Origin: Candidatus Binatus soli
GTDB lineage: Bacteria > Desulfobacterota > Binatia > Binatales > Binataceae
Length of the DNA: 64,000 bases
Assembly (NCBI GenBank): GCA_002479255.1
Contig: DLMJ01000043.1
Coordinates: 1-64,000, forward strand
Direction of reading: 5' to 3'
The first letter of the stretch is position 1. Each line of letters starts with the position of its first letter. Of this stretch, positions 33,858-44,000 are shown in pieces. The position numbers and the translations under genes are program-made. The notes beneath the pieces were generated by a model, which was not told the DNA's origin, ran no database searches, and was given only the letters and a program-made list of their open reading frames with translations.

Positions 33858-35294
33858 ATGTCAATGATCAAAAGACATCGATGGTCCATCACGGTGGCGG
33901 TCTCTCTGGTCGCCTGTTTCCTTGTCCTCCAGGAGGTCGCCGTGCGCCGAGCCCAGGCGCTCTCGAACGACACCTACCAGGAGCTCGACACGTTCGCGAG
34001 CGTGCTCGCAATCGTGCAGAAAAACTACGTCGAACCGGTATCGACCAAACGGCTGATCGACGGCGCCATTACCGGGATGCTGGCGTCGCTCGACCCGCAT
34101 AGCGCCTACCTGACACCCGATCTGTACCGCGACCTCGAGGTCGAGACGCGCGGCAGCTTCGGCGGACTCGGAATCGAAATAACCATCAAGAATGGCGCGC
34201 TCACCGTAGTTGCGCCGATCGAGGACACGCCGGCGTATCGCGCCGGACTCAAGGCCGGCGACCAGATAATCAAGATCGACGACGACTTCACCAAGGACAT
34301 GTCGCTTACCGAGGCGGTCAAGCGGATGCGCGGGCCCAAGGGCAGCAAGATCAAGCTGACGCTTCATCGCAAGGACGTGCCGGAGCTGTTCACGGTGACG
34401 CTCGCACGCGACGTAATCAAGATTCAGTCGGTCAAGTCGAAGATGCTCGACGGCGGCTACGGATACATCCGCGTCACCACCTTCCAGGAGAACACGGGCG
34501 AGGGGGTAGAGAAGGCGATTGACGGGTTCGAAGCAAAGAGCCACGGCAAGCTCAAGGGAATTGTGTTCGACCTGCGCGACAATCCGGGCGGATTGCTGAA
34601 CCAAGCGGTAAAGGTTTCGGACGATTTTCTCGACGGCGGCCTGATCGTTTACACGCAGGGGCGCGAGGAAAATCAGCAGCAGAAATACTTCTCGCACAAG
34701 AAGCAGGACTTCGTTGACTATCCGATGGTGGTGCTGGTCAACGGCGGCAGCGCGAGCGCCAGCGAAATCGTCGCCGGCGCTTTGCAGGATCAGAAGCGCG
34801 CCGTCATTCTCGGCACCCAGACCTTCGGCAAAGGCTCGGTGCAAACGATTCTGCCGCTCGACGATCATTCGGCGCTGCGCCTGACCACGGCGCGCTACTA
34901 CACGCCCACCGGCCGCTCGATCCAGGCGGTGGGAATCACACCCGACATCGATGTCGAGCTGCCCAAAGAAACGCTCGCATCGCTAACGCAGCAGGGCGCC
35001 GAGTTCGACGAAAACCCGGAAATCCACGAGTCTGATTTGCCCCATCATTTCCAGAACGGGCAGAAGAAGAATGACAAGAATCCTGCGACCGGCGCGGCTG
35101 CTGCGCCCGGGACCGAAAAGGGCGATAAGGGGCCCGGCGCGAAGGGCGCCAAGGCCAAAGAGGAAAAGGACGTGCAGCTCGATCGCGCGATCGACATCCT
35201 CAAGCATTGGAACACGTTCAAGCTCCAGCTTGCCAAGGGCGAGTCGCAGTCGGCGGTATCCGAGGGCGACAGCGCCAAGTCGAAGGGCGACTAG
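33858..35294 (+). CDS. ctpA: Carboxy-terminal processing protease (S41)
   Basis: The 478-residue protein has an N-terminal signal/anchor (ITVAVSLVACFLVLQEVAV), the S41 N-terminal helix region (FASVLAIVQKNYVEP...LDPHSAYLTP), a PDZ domain (about residues 95-180, GSFGGLGIEITIKNG...GLKAGDQIIKIDD), and the protease domain. The catalytic Ser is in VNGGSASASEIVAG and the Lys in TFGKGSVQTILPL. It cleaves C-terminal tails of periplasmic proteins such as murein hydrolases. The C-terminus (about 395-478) is a low-complexity Lys/Ala/Gly linker. Start ATG 33858 or the ATG two codons later. It is followed by a strong terminator. Confidence 0.95.
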   Translation: MSMIKRHRWSITVAVSLVACFLVLQEVAVRRAQALSNDTYQELDTFASVLAIVQKNYVEPVSTKRLIDGAITGMLASLDPHSAYLTPDLYRDLEVETRGSFGGLGIEITIKNGALTVVAPIEDTPAYRAGLKAGDQIIKIDDDFTKDMSLTEAVKRMRGPKGSKIKLTLHRKDVPELFTVTLARDVIKIQSVKSKMLDGGYGYIRVTTFQENTGEGVEKAIDGFEAKSHGKLKGIVFDLRDNPGGLLNQAVKVSDDFLDGGLIVYTQGREENQQQKYFSHKKQDFVDYPMVVLVNGGSASASEIVAGALQDQKRAVILGTQTFGKGSVQTILPLDDHSALRLTTARYYTPTGRSIQAVGITPDIDVELPKETLASLTQQGAEFDENPEIHESDLPHHFQNGQKKNDKNPATGAAAAPGTEKGDKGPGAKGAKAKEEKDVQLDRAIDILKHWNTFKLQLAKGESQSAVSEGDSAKSKGD

Positions 35295-35318
35295 AGGACG
35301 GTAAAGGAATCGATCGCA

Positions 35319-35354
35319 ACGCGCCGGGCATCATGATGTCCGGCGCGTTTTTTT
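35319..35354 (+). terminator. Intrinsic terminator after ctpA
   Basis: Stem ACGCGCCGG and CCGGCGCGT with a 12-base loop, then a run of seven T. It lies 25 bases after the ctpA stop and separates it from xseA. Confidence 0.92.
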
Positions 35355-35472
35355 CACGCCGGCGCCGCGTTGTTGTTGCCGCCGGCGAGCCTGTGGCCAG
35401 GACAATTGTGGAAAAGCACGTCTAATGCGCCATATAGGTGCGCGGCGACTCGTTCTGATAAGCTAAACGACC

Positions 35473-36828
35473 ATGGAGGGGCAGCTCGATCTTTCGATGC
35501 GCAGCCGCCGCTCGGGCCTGATCAGCGTATCGGACCTGGTGCGGATGGTACGCGACGCGCTCGACGCCAACCTCGGCGAGCACTGGGTGGTCGGCGAGGT
35601 CTCGAACGCGCGGCTGGCGCCATCGAATCATTTTTATTTCACGCTCAAAGACTCCCGCAGCGCGATCAACGTCGTGATGTTCAAGTCGGCGTTCAACGGG
35701 ATGCGGTTCAAAGCCGTCGACGGGATGGAAGTGATTGTTCGCGGGCGGGTGCAAATCTTCGAACAGCGCGGCGCGTTGCAGCTTTACGCCGAGGAAATGG
35801 AGCCGCGCGGCGTCGGCGCGTTGCAGGCCGCGTTCGAGCAGTTGAAGCGGCGGCTCGAGGCCGAAGGGCTGTTCGATCGGGGGCGCAAACGCGCGATGCC
35901 GTACCTGCCGCGCCGGATCGGAATCGTGACGGCGCGCGGCGGGGCGGGACTGCGCGACATGTTGCGCATCTTGTTCGATCGATTCCCGAACCTGCAGGTG
36001 ATTTTCAGGCCCGCGAAGGTGCAGGGCGACGGCTCAGCTCAGGAGATCGCGGACGCGATCGCCGATCTCAATCGCGACGGCCGCGCCGAGGTGCTGATCG
36101 TTGGACGCGGCGGCGGCTCGCTCGAAGATTTGTGGGCGTTCAACGAAGAGATCGTCGCGCGGGCGATTTTCCGGTCGGCGATCCCGGTGATTTCCGCCGT
36201 CGGCCACGAAGTGGACTATACGATCGCCGATTTCGTCGCCGACCTGCGCGCGCCTACTCCCACGGCGGCCGCGCAGATGGTCGTGCCCAGCCTCGCCGAG
36301 TTGACCAAATGTGTCGCGTCGCTAGGCGCGTCGCTCGCGAGCGTGATGCAACGGGAGCTGTCGGGCCGGCGGGAATCGATCGACGATCTGGCGGCGCGGA
36401 TACGCCATCCCGGCGTCGCTATCGCCGAGGCGCGCGAACGCGTTGCCGAGATCGAGGGCGAACTCGCGCAAGCGGTGTCCTCGCGAATCGCGGAGCGCCG
36501 CCGCAGCGTCCGCGAATTGCGGATGCGGCTTCGCAGTCCCGATGCGATGGTGCGCGAGATGCGCCTTGCGACCTCCCGGCTCGGCAACAGTCTTGTTCAT
36601 GGCACGCGGTCGGCGCTCGAAGGCAGGCGGCGCCAGCTCGGCGCACAGGCAGGCCGGCTCGACGCCTTGTCGCCGCTGAAAGTTCTCGATCGCGGCTACG
36701 CCGTGGTGGTCAATAGGACCAATTCGCGCGCGGTGCTCGACGCGGCCACGGTGAAGCTGGACGACGAGCTCGATATCAGGCTGGCCAGGGGGCGGCTGAG
36801 CGCGCGCGCGACCGGCCGCACAATCTAG
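35473..36828 (+). CDS. xseA: Exodeoxyribonuclease VII large subunit
   Basis: The 451-residue protein has the N-terminal OB-fold (ISVSDLVRMVRDALDANLGEHWVVGEVSN...FYFTLKDSRSAINVVMFKS) and the catalytic core: RIGIVTARGGAGLRDM, VIFRPAKVQGDGSAQEIADAI, LIVGRGGGSLEDLWAFNEE and ISAVGHEVDYTIADFVADLRAPTPTAAAQMV. A coiled-coil region and the C-terminal SPLKVLDRGYAVV follow. With XseB it forms ExoVII, which degrades single-stranded DNA. The xseB gene follows after three bases, so they form an operon. Confidence 0.95.
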   Translation: MEGQLDLSMRSRRSGLISVSDLVRMVRDALDANLGEHWVVGEVSNARLAPSNHFYFTLKDSRSAINVVMFKSAFNGMRFKAVDGMEVIVRGRVQIFEQRGALQLYAEEMEPRGVGALQAAFEQLKRRLEAEGLFDRGRKRAMPYLPRRIGIVTARGGAGLRDMLRILFDRFPNLQVIFRPAKVQGDGSAQEIADAIADLNRDGRAEVLIVGRGGGSLEDLWAFNEEIVARAIFRSAIPVISAVGHEVDYTIADFVADLRAPTPTAAAQMVVPSLAELTKCVASLGASLASVMQRELSGRRESIDDLAARIRHPGVAIAEARERVAEIEGELAQAVSSRIAERRRSVRELRMRLRSPDAMVREMRLATSRLGNSLVHGTRSALEGRRRQLGAQAGRLDALSPLKVLDRGYAVVVNRTNSRAVLDAATVKLDDELDIRLARGRLSARATGRTI

Positions 36829-36831
36829 ACG

Positions 36832-37113
36832 ATGGTCACGAAGACGAAAAAATTCGAGGATGAGCTCAAGGATCTTGAAACGATCGTCAATCAGATCGAT
36901 TCGGGTGAGCTTACGCTCGAAGAATCAATCGGAGCCTTCGAACGCGGCGTCATGCTGGTGAAGGCGCTCAATGGGAAACTCGACGAAGTCGAGCGCAAGG
37001 TCGAACTGCTAACGCGGAGCGCCGGCGGCGAACTGCGCACGGCGCCCTTTGAAGCATCGTCTGATGACGAGCACCCCGCCGGCGCAAGGGACGACGACGA
37101 AACATCCTGCTAG
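36832..37113 (+). CDS. xseB: Exodeoxyribonuclease VII small subunit
   Basis: The 93-residue protein carries the XseB helical hairpin: FEDELKDLETIVNQIDSGELTLEESIGAFERGVMLVKALNGKLDEVERKVELLT. It binds the XseA coiled coil. The last 30 residues (Ser, Asp, Glu-rich) exceed the usual length of about 75, and their DNA is overlapped by the start of tlyA for 50 bases. Confidence 0.93.
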   Translation: MVTKTKKFEDELKDLETIVNQIDSGELTLEESIGAFERGVMLVKALNGKLDEVERKVELLTRSAGGELRTAPFEASSDDEHPAGARDDDETSC

Positions 37114-37909
37114 CAATGGTTCCGGCGCCAAACCCAAGCCGCGGCGCTCTGCGGCGCCGTTGGTGCGCTTCAGGCTCGACGCCGAAATGGCGCGCCGCGG
37201 TCTGGCCGACAGCCGCGAAATCGCCCAACGCCTGATAATGGCGGGGCGCGTGCGCGTCAACTCGCGGCCGGCCTACAAAGCCGACCTCAAGGTCGATTCT
37301 GAAACTCCCATCGCGCTCATGGCGGGTGCGCCGCAGTTCGTCTCGCGCGGAGCGTACAAGCTTATCGCCGCGCTCGAGCATTTCGGCATCTCGGTCGAAG
37401 GCAAGCTCGCGATGGACGTGGGTGCATCGACCGGCGGCTTCACCGATGTGCTGCTGCGCCGCGGCGCCAAGGCCGTGATCGCGATGGACGTCGGCTACGG
37501 GCAACTGGCGCTGAAGCTGCGCGAGGATCCGCGCGTCATCGTGCTTGATCGCATGAATATCCGGCTCGCCTCGCCGGACGACTTGCCCCACGCGCCCGAG
37601 CTGGTGACGATCGACACCAGCTTTATCTCACTGCGGCTGGTGATTCCGTCAGTGCTTGTGCTGATCGCGCCGCGCGCCGAGATAATCACGCTCATCAAGC
37701 CGCAGTTCGAAGTCGGCAAGGGCAAGGTCGGCAAGGGGGGCATCGTCAGGGACGAAAAACTCCGGCACGAAGCGGTCGCGGGGATCGTCGAGTTCGCGGA
37801 GAGTATCGGCCTCGCGGTGGTCGGCACAATCGAATCGCCGATTGAAGGCGCGGCCGGAAATCGCGAATATCTCGCGCTGATGAAATTCCCGGGCGAATCC
37901 GGAAAATGA
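37064..37909 (+). CDS. tlyA: TlyA-family rRNA 2'-O-methyltransferase
   Basis: The 281-residue protein has an N-terminal S4 domain (FRLDAEMARRGLADSREIAQRLIMAGRVRVNSRPAYKAD...) followed by a FtsJ-like methyltransferase: FVSRGAYKLIAALEHF, LAMDVGASTGGFTDVLLRRGAKAVIAMDVGYGQLALKLR, TIDTSFISLRLVIPSVL, and IKPQFEVGKGKVGKGGIVRD. TlyA methylates 16S and/or 23S rRNA cytidines. I prefer ATG 37064 to the TTG at 37049; about 35 Pro/Lys-rich residues precede the S4 domain and are not conserved. It overlaps xseB and shares ATGA with the next gene. Confidence 0.9.
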   Translation: MTSTPPAQGTTTKHPASNGSGAKPKPRRSAAPLVRFRLDAEMARRGLADSREIAQRLIMAGRVRVNSRPAYKADLKVDSETPIALMAGAPQFVSRGAYKLIAALEHFGISVEGKLAMDVGASTGGFTDVLLRRGAKAVIAMDVGYGQLALKLREDPRVIVLDRMNIRLASPDDLPHAPELVTIDTSFISLRLVIPSVLVLIAPRAEIITLIKPQFEVGKGKVGKGGIVRDEKLRHEAVAGIVEFAESIGLAVVGTIESPIEGAAGNREYLALMKFPGESGK

Positions 37910-38925
37910 CGCGCGCATGGGCGGTCGGATTGGATATGGGTGGCACCAATATCCGGTGCGCAGCCGTAGCCGCCGGCGGCGGCGATGTGATCCTGATGGA
38001 GCACGGGCCGTCGCATGCGTCGCGCCAGGCCGCAGCCGTCGCTGAAAACATCGCCGCGCAGCTCATTCATCTATTGGACACCGCGCGCCGGCGCGGACTT
38101 GGATCACCGCGAGCGATCGGAGTCGCGGTGCCGGGACCGCTCAACGTGTACTCGGGAACCGTAATGCAGGCGCCGCACGTCGCCGCATGGCGCGGATACC
38201 CGCTGCGTCACAACCTCGAAGCGCTGATAGGCAGGACGGTGGTCGTCGAGAACGACGCCAACGCGTGGGCGCTCGGCGAATACTGGCGCGGCGCGGCGCG
38301 CGGGCGGCGCGACGTCGTGCTGCTGACACTGGGCACCGGAGTCGGCGGCGGACTGATCGTCGGCGGCAAACTGGTTCACGGGCGAAGCGGGATGGCGGGC
38401 GAATTGGGGCATGTGACGGTCAATCCGGACGGTCCGCGATGCGACTGCGGCGCGAACGGATGCCTGGAGTCATACGCATCGGCGTCAGGGCTGCGCGGCC
38501 TGGTCGAACAGCGCCTGGGACTGTCGGGGGGTGCGGCGTTGCCGGCGCAAATCGTCGATTCGGAAGGGAATTTTTCGGTGCGCGGACTGTCGGCCCAAGC
38601 TCGCCGCGGCGACAGACTCGCGCTCGAGGCGTTCGCCACGGCCGGCAATTACCTCGGAATCGCGGTGGCGTCTTTTCTCAATATCTTCAATCCCGAGCTG
38701 GTCGTGATTGGGGGTGGCGTCGCCGGCGCACTGCCATACATGCGCAAAACCATGATGACGCAGGTGCGCGAGCGGGCCTTCACGGCGATCGCATCGCAGG
38801 CGAAGATCGTGCGTGCGGCGCTGGGTCCGCGAGGCGGTGTTGTGGGGGCTGCCTACGCGGCGCTGCATCCGGCCAAGCGTGCGCGCCGCGCCGGGCTAAA
38901 GTCAGGGGATGCTGCTGCATCCTAG
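37906..38925 (+). CDS. ROK-family sugar kinase (glucokinase-like)
   Basis: The 339-residue kinase has the ATP loop VGLDMGGTNIRCAAV, IGVAVPGPLN, catalytic Asp in VVENDANAWALGEYW, LTLGTGVGGGLIVGGKLVHG, and the ROK zinc motif CDCGANGCLE with the preceding GELGHVTVNPDG. Glucokinase is the likeliest activity; related ROK enzymes act on N-acetylglucosamine or mannose. The start overlaps the tlyA stop (ATGA). Cytosolic. Confidence 0.9.
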   Translation: MTRAWAVGLDMGGTNIRCAAVAAGGGDVILMEHGPSHASRQAAAVAENIAAQLIHLLDTARRRGLGSPRAIGVAVPGPLNVYSGTVMQAPHVAAWRGYPLRHNLEALIGRTVVVENDANAWALGEYWRGAARGRRDVVLLTLGTGVGGGLIVGGKLVHGRSGMAGELGHVTVNPDGPRCDCGANGCLESYASASGLRGLVEQRLGLSGGAALPAQIVDSEGNFSVRGLSAQARRGDRLALEAFATAGNYLGIAVASFLNIFNPELVVIGGGVAGALPYMRKTMMTQVRERAFTAIASQAKIVRAALGPRGGVVGAAYAALHPAKRARRAGLKSGDAAAS

Positions 38926-38980
38926 ACCCTGGGCGCAATCTCAGGGATACTGGAATGGGTTCGCAGGCAAAGGGTCCATC

Positions 38981-39967
38981 ATGAGCGTGCGACGGTTCAG
39001 GTCAACTTTATCCAGACTGGCCCTCGCGGCGACGTTTATCGTTGCCGGCTGGGGAGTTGCGTTCGCTCAATCCGATTTCAACGAGAGTACGATTCCGCCC
39101 TCTGCACCTCCCTCGCGAGTCGTGCGTCCGCCGAGCGAGGCCGAACCGTCTGAGGCTCGCGACACGGCACCGCCGGCGGACCAGCCGGCGCCAAAACCCG
39201 TCGTCAAGCCGGATCATCCCGCGAACATCATCCCTTACACGGTTCGCCCCGGCGATTCGATCGGCGCAATTGCGCAGATGTTCGGGATCACCGTCGATGA
39301 GCTTGCCCACGCCAACCGGATTCATCCTGACGACGAGCTGCAGGTGGACGAGGTGTTGAAGGTTCCGCATCCTTTCACCACCGAGGTCAATACGCTCAAG
39401 TCACAGGTTGAGGCGCTGAGCGCGCAGCAGCAAACGGCGGAGCAGAAGGCCGATTCGGCGGAGGAGCAGGTCAAATCGCTCAAGGCGCAAGTCCAGGAAC
39501 TGACCGGCGACAACCAGGACTTGCAGCTTGGCAACAAGTTGCTGCCGTGGTGGCGTGCAACCGCCGTCAGCCTGGGATTTTTTGCGCTGTTCATGCTCGG
39601 CGCGATGTTGCTGACGCTGTTCGAATGGTGGCGGATGCGGCGCAGGTTCGTGGCGCTGGCCGCGATGACCGACGCGCTCAGCCGGCTCGACTATAAGTAC
39701 AAAGCGATGTTCGCGAAGGCGGAGTTGCGCTTGCAGCAGCTCTACGGCCGGCGCCGCGGCGGAATTACCGAAGGGCAGCCGCGGCCCAAGATGCCCGAGG
39801 AAATCGAAATCGAGCGGCTCAACGACGAACTCAAGCAGATCCTCGAGCTGCACCTGCAGCGGCTGGGTGCGCGATTGCCGGGGGCGCGGCGCCGCAAGGG
39901 ATGGCGCGAGATGTTCGGCGGCGGCGACGTCGGCTCGACGGTTGAAGCACGCTCGTACCGCCGCTAG
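38981..39967 (+). CDS. LysM-domain membrane protein with coiled coil
   Basis: From ATG 38981 the 328-residue protein has a signal peptide (LALAATFIVAGWGVAFAQ), a Pro-rich linker, a LysM domain (IPYTVRPGDSIGAIAQMFGITVDELAHANRI, about residues 80-125), a coiled coil (LKSQVEALSAQQQTAEQKADSAEEQVKSLKAQ), one transmembrane helix (AVSLGFFALFMLGAMLLTLFEWW) and a basic cytoplasmic tail with another helical region. LysM binds peptidoglycan glycans, so this protein should link the wall to the membrane. In-frame ATG 38909 lies inside the ROK gene. No catalytic domain is visible. Confidence 0.8.
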   Translation: MSVRRFRSTLSRLALAATFIVAGWGVAFAQSDFNESTIPPSAPPSRVVRPPSEAEPSEARDTAPPADQPAPKPVVKPDHPANIIPYTVRPGDSIGAIAQMFGITVDELAHANRIHPDDELQVDEVLKVPHPFTTEVNTLKSQVEALSAQQQTAEQKADSAEEQVKSLKAQVQELTGDNQDLQLGNKLLPWWRATAVSLGFFALFMLGAMLLTLFEWWRMRRRFVALAAMTDALSRLDYKYKAMFAKAELRLQQLYGRRRGGITEGQPRPKMPEEIEIERLNDELKQILELHLQRLGARLPGARRRKGWREMFGGGDVGSTVEARSYRR

Positions 39968-40033
39968 GATCGCATCTCGTCGATGGTCAGGCCCGGACTT
40001 GGCGGCTATCAAAATATCGAGGGGAAACAGGTC

Positions 40034-40390
40034 ATGAAAAAACTGGCGCTCATGGCTTTGCTCGCAACCGTGATGGTTGCGCCGGCGGCGATCGCGGCCG
40101 ACGGCAGCGAGAAATCGGTCACCGGCAATCTCGAAGACGCCTACTGCTACGCCACGATGGGTGCGAAGGGCGCGAGCCACAAGGCGTGCGCGATAAAATG
40201 CGTATCCAAGGGAATTCCGGTAATGCTCATCGAAAGCGGGACCGAGAAATCCTACATCCTGTTGCCGGACAAGGATGCGTCGCCGCTTCCGGACAGCGTC
40301 ATTCAGCGGATGGAAGACCGGGTGACGGTGACGGGCAAGGAATACAGCAGGAACGGCGTGAACTACCTGGTCGTCGAGTCCGTGAAATAG
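40034..40390 (+). CDS. Small periplasmic Cys/His-containing protein
   Basis: The 118-residue protein starts at ATG 40034 after GGGGAAACAGG. A signal peptide (LALMALLATVMVAPAAIA) is followed by GNLEDAYCYATMGAKGASHKACAIKCVSKGIPVMLIESG, with the spacing DxxC...HxxCxxxC. That pattern recurs in uncharacterised periplasmic proteins and suggests a metal or haem site. The rest is a beta-rich OB-like domain ending VTVTGKEYSRNGVNYLVVESV. The DUF2231 membrane gene begins 18 bases later and is probably its partner. Confidence 0.75.
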   Translation: MKKLALMALLATVMVAPAAIAADGSEKSVTGNLEDAYCYATMGAKGASHKACAIKCVSKGIPVMLIESGTEKSYILLPDKDASPLPDSVIQRMEDRVTVTGKEYSRNGVNYLVVESVK

Positions 40391-40408
40391 CCGCGGGCAA
40401 GCATCGTC

Positions 40409-40891
40409 GTGCTAGACCGCGTTCTGCCGGGCGCATCGGACCTGCAGAATATCCATCCCATCCTGGTGCATTTTCCGATCGCGTTTCTCTACGGCGCGGC
40501 GCTCCTTTATTTCCTCGCGGCGATCCGCGCGAGCGAAGCGCTTAAGTGGACCGCGCTCTGGATGCTGGTGCTGGGCGCGCTTGGCGCGGCGGCGGCGGTT
40601 GCCAGCGGTCTCTATGCAGCGCCGGGCCTGATGGTTTCGGTATCGGTCCGCCACGAACTGCTGCGGCATCATAAGCATCTGATGGTCGCGGCGTCGGCGG
40701 TGACGGGCGTGCTGACAGTGTGGGCGCTCGCGATGCGGCCGATGCCTACGCGGGGACGCTACGTGTTTCTCGCCGGTCTGATTGCAGTGATGTGGTTGAT
40801 AGCGGCGGGCGCGGACATCGGCGGCGAGATGGTTTACGGCTACAACGCCGGCGGCTCGGCCTGCCCGCAGCCGATCGATTTCAGGAAGTAG
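40409..40891 (+). CDS. DUF2231 membrane protein, GTG start
   Basis: The 160-residue protein has four hydrophobic segments and the DUF2231 hallmark NIHPILVHFPIAFLYGAALLYFLAAI near its N-terminus, plus HHKHLMVAASAVTGV. Conserved His residues in the first and third helices may bind haem or metal. The start is GTG 40409. It follows the small Cys/His periplasmic protein, a pairing I have seen in other genomes, which suggests a redox or metal function. Unassigned otherwise. Confidence 0.85.
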   Translation: MLDRVLPGASDLQNIHPILVHFPIAFLYGAALLYFLAAIRASEALKWTALWMLVLGALGAAAAVASGLYAAPGLMVSVSVRHELLRHHKHLMVAASAVTGVLTVWALAMRPMPTRGRYVFLAGLIAVMWLIAAGADIGGEMVYGYNAGGSACPQPIDFRK

Positions 40892-40922
40892 AAAGCCTCC
40901 CCGGAACTCGTCCATGGGCGCG

Positions 40923-41027
40923 GGGCGGGCGATAAACGCCGATGAGAGAATCGCCCGCCCGTGGAGCAAATCACGTGGCGGCGCCGATTCTCCCTACTCA
41001 GGTGCAGGGACCGGGGGCCCCTGCACC
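40923..41027. terminator. Two strong hairpins between convergent genes
   Basis: GGGCGGGCGAT (40923-40933) pairs with ATCGCCCGCCC (40950-40960), and GGTGCAGGG (41001-41009) pairs with CCCTGCACC (41019-41027). Neither has a T run. They lie between the convergent DUF2231 gene and the NHL giant and may act as a bidirectional barrier; the second resembles the GCAGGGG palindromes near 33.65 kb. Confidence 0.45.
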
Positions 41028-41034
41028 GTGGCGC

Positions 41035-44000
41035 CTAAAAGCCGGTGCCGCTGAGGCTCACGTCGTGCGGGCTGGCCCCGTCGCCGACTGCGCTGACCCC
41101 GAGCGTCGCGCTCTCAGGGCCAACCATGCTGGGCGTGAACGTCATCGTGTAGGTGCACGATGCGCCGCCGCCCGCCAGCGACCCACTCGGCAGTGTGGTG
41201 CACGTCCCGCCCGTCACCTTGAAGTCGCTGGTCCCGCTGACGCTTTTGCTTATCGTCAGCGTCGCGCTGCTGCTGTTGGTCACCGTGACCGTCTTCGCCG
41301 TGCTTGTCGCGGTCTCGTGCAGCGTGCCGAAAGCGAGGCTCGCCGGAAGCACCTTGAGCGGCGTAACTCCGGTTCCGCTCAGGCTGACGGAGAGGAGCGT
41401 GTCTCCCGACACACCGATCGAAAGCGTGCCGCTTTCCGCGCCATCCGTGCTGGGCGTAAACATCACCGCGTAGGTGCACGACGCCGCCGACAGCGTCCCC
41501 CCGCAGGTCCCGCCCGTCACCGAGAAATCGCTCCCGTAGGCCCCGCCAAAGCTCGGGCTGGCAAGTGTGAGCGCCCCCCCGCCGGCATGCGCCTTGTTGG
41601 TCAGCGTGACGTTCATCGTCTTGGACCCCGTCTGGGCGACGTTGCCGAAGCTTAACGTCGTCGGGGACACGGATTCCGGTATCGTTCCGGTTCCATTCAG
41701 GCTGACCGCCGGCGGACCGCCACCGGGGTCTTGCGCAACCGCGATTGAAAGCGTGCCGCTCTCGGCACTCTCCGTGCTGGGCGTAAACGTCACCGCGTAA
41801 GTGCAGACGTGCGACGCCGCCAGCGACCCAACCAGCGGGCACCCATTCGTAACGCCGCTCGCCACCGCGAAGTCGCCCGAGTTGGGGCCGACGCCGATGC
41901 TCGCTCTCAGCGTGATCGGCGCGGTGGCATGGTTGACTACCGTAACGCTCTTCGTCTTGGACGCCGTCTGGGCGACGTTTCCGTAGTTCAGGCTGGTCGT
42001 GGACACGGATTCCGGCACGCTTGCCTGCACGGTGAAGTCAACCAGGTACGGAGACAGCGGATCGGGGACGTCCGTAACCGCCATGGTCGCCGATTCCGTA
42101 CCCACCGCAGTCGGAGCGATGGTCACATGCAGCGTACAAGCCGTCTTGGCCGCCAGCGTCAGCCCGCAGGTGCCGCCGCCTGTGACGGTGAAGTCGCCGT
42201 GGTTGAGACCGCTGAAGCTTTCGCTCAGCGAGACGGAGCTGCTCTGCTTGTTGCTCACGGTCACCGTCTTGACGACCGTCGTCCCGTCCTTGGCGTTGAT
42301 CGAGAAGCTGGCGGGCGTAACCGTCATCGTGATCCCGCCCGTGCCCGTGAGCGCCACGCTCTGCGGGCTGGAGGCGGCGTTGTCGCTGACCGTCAGCGTC
42401 GCGCTGTACGGGACGGCCTCGATGGGGTTGAACGAGACCGCCATCTTGCACGACGTATTGGGCGCGACCGTGACGGGGATCGTACCGCATGTACCTCCGC
42501 TGACGGCAAATTCAGCCGGGTCGGACGATGTCGCGCCTGAGATGATCAGCGAGCTGGTCCTGCCGGTGTTCTTGACCGTCAGATCTTTCGTAACCGTCTG
42601 GCCTACGGGAACGTTGCCGAATGTGAGCGAAGCGGTCACCGACATCGAGGTAGTCGGCGTGGGCGCCGGCGTCGGCGTGGGTGTTGCTGACGACGTAGCC
42701 AGGGGATTCTTGTATTCGAGCACACGGTTGTTGGATGTGTCGGCGACGTAGAGGGTGCCGCTTGAGTCCAGCGCGACGCCGCTCGGACTGTACAGGCTGG
42801 TCGCGCTGGCGCTCGTCGCGCCGAGGTTGGGGTGGCTGGAAGTGAAACTGTCATCCTGCCCGAAGACGTGATTGGCGGTGCTGCTGGTGAGCGGCGTGTT
42901 GTATTCGAGCACCCGGTTGTTGGAGGTGTCGGCGACGTAGAGGTGGCCGCTTGAGTCCACCGCAACCCCATAGGGATCACACAGGTCGATAGCGGTGGGA
43001 GTGCCGTCGTCGGTGTCGGAATTGCACCCGGTCGAGGTGAAGATGTTGCCCTGCCCGAACACGGCATTGGCGCTGGCGCCGTTCGTAAGCGGGGCGTTGT
43101 ATTCGAGGACGCGGCTGTTGGAGTAGTCGGCGACGTAGAGGTTGCTGCTTGAGTCCACCGCAACCCCAACAGGAAGGTACAGGCTGTTCGCGCTCACTCC
43201 GCCATTATTCTCGTAATTCGAAGTGAAGCTGACGCCCTGTCCGAACACCAGATTGGCGGTGCTGCTGGTAAGCGGAGTGTTGTATTCGAGGACGCGGTTG
43301 TTGCCGCCATCGGCGACGTAGAGGTGGCCGTTATTAGCATCAACTGCGACGCCATAGGGATAACAAAGGTCGATAGCCGTGGGAGTGCTTCCGGTGTCGG
43401 AATTGCACCCGGTCGAGGTGCTGCCGCCCTGCCCGAACACCAGATTGGCGGACCCCTCAACGCAGGGGAACGAACCACCGCATCCGGCGAACGGGGCGGT
43501 GTATTCGAGCACGCGGCTGTTGGAGTTGTCGGCGACGTAGAGGTTGCCGCTTGAGTCCACCGTAATCCCATAGGGGTAGCACAGGCTGCTCCCGCTTGCG
43601 CCGTCAGTAGTGTTGCAGGCAGTCGAGTTAAAGTCCGGCTGACCAATGACCAGGTCGGCCGGAGAGCCATTGGCGAACGTCGTCACATCGTTCCAGCCCA
43701 GCACCCTGGAGTTGGTTTCGTCCGCGACATAAAGGTGGGTTGGCGTTGCGCTGGCGTCGATCGTGACCGCGAATGGATTGTGAAGGGAGTATTGGTCAGG
43801 GAAGTTTGCCTGGTTGTACGGAAAGTCAGGCTGCCCCAGCACAACATCGGCAGTGGTATTGGGTGCAAGCGGAGTATCGTATTCGAGCACACGGTTGTTG
43901 GAGGTGTCGGCGACGTAGAGGTTGCCGCTTGCGTCCAGCGCAACCCCAAAGGGATAGTTGAGGCTGCTCGCGCTCAGCCCGCCATAATTCGCGGTACTCG

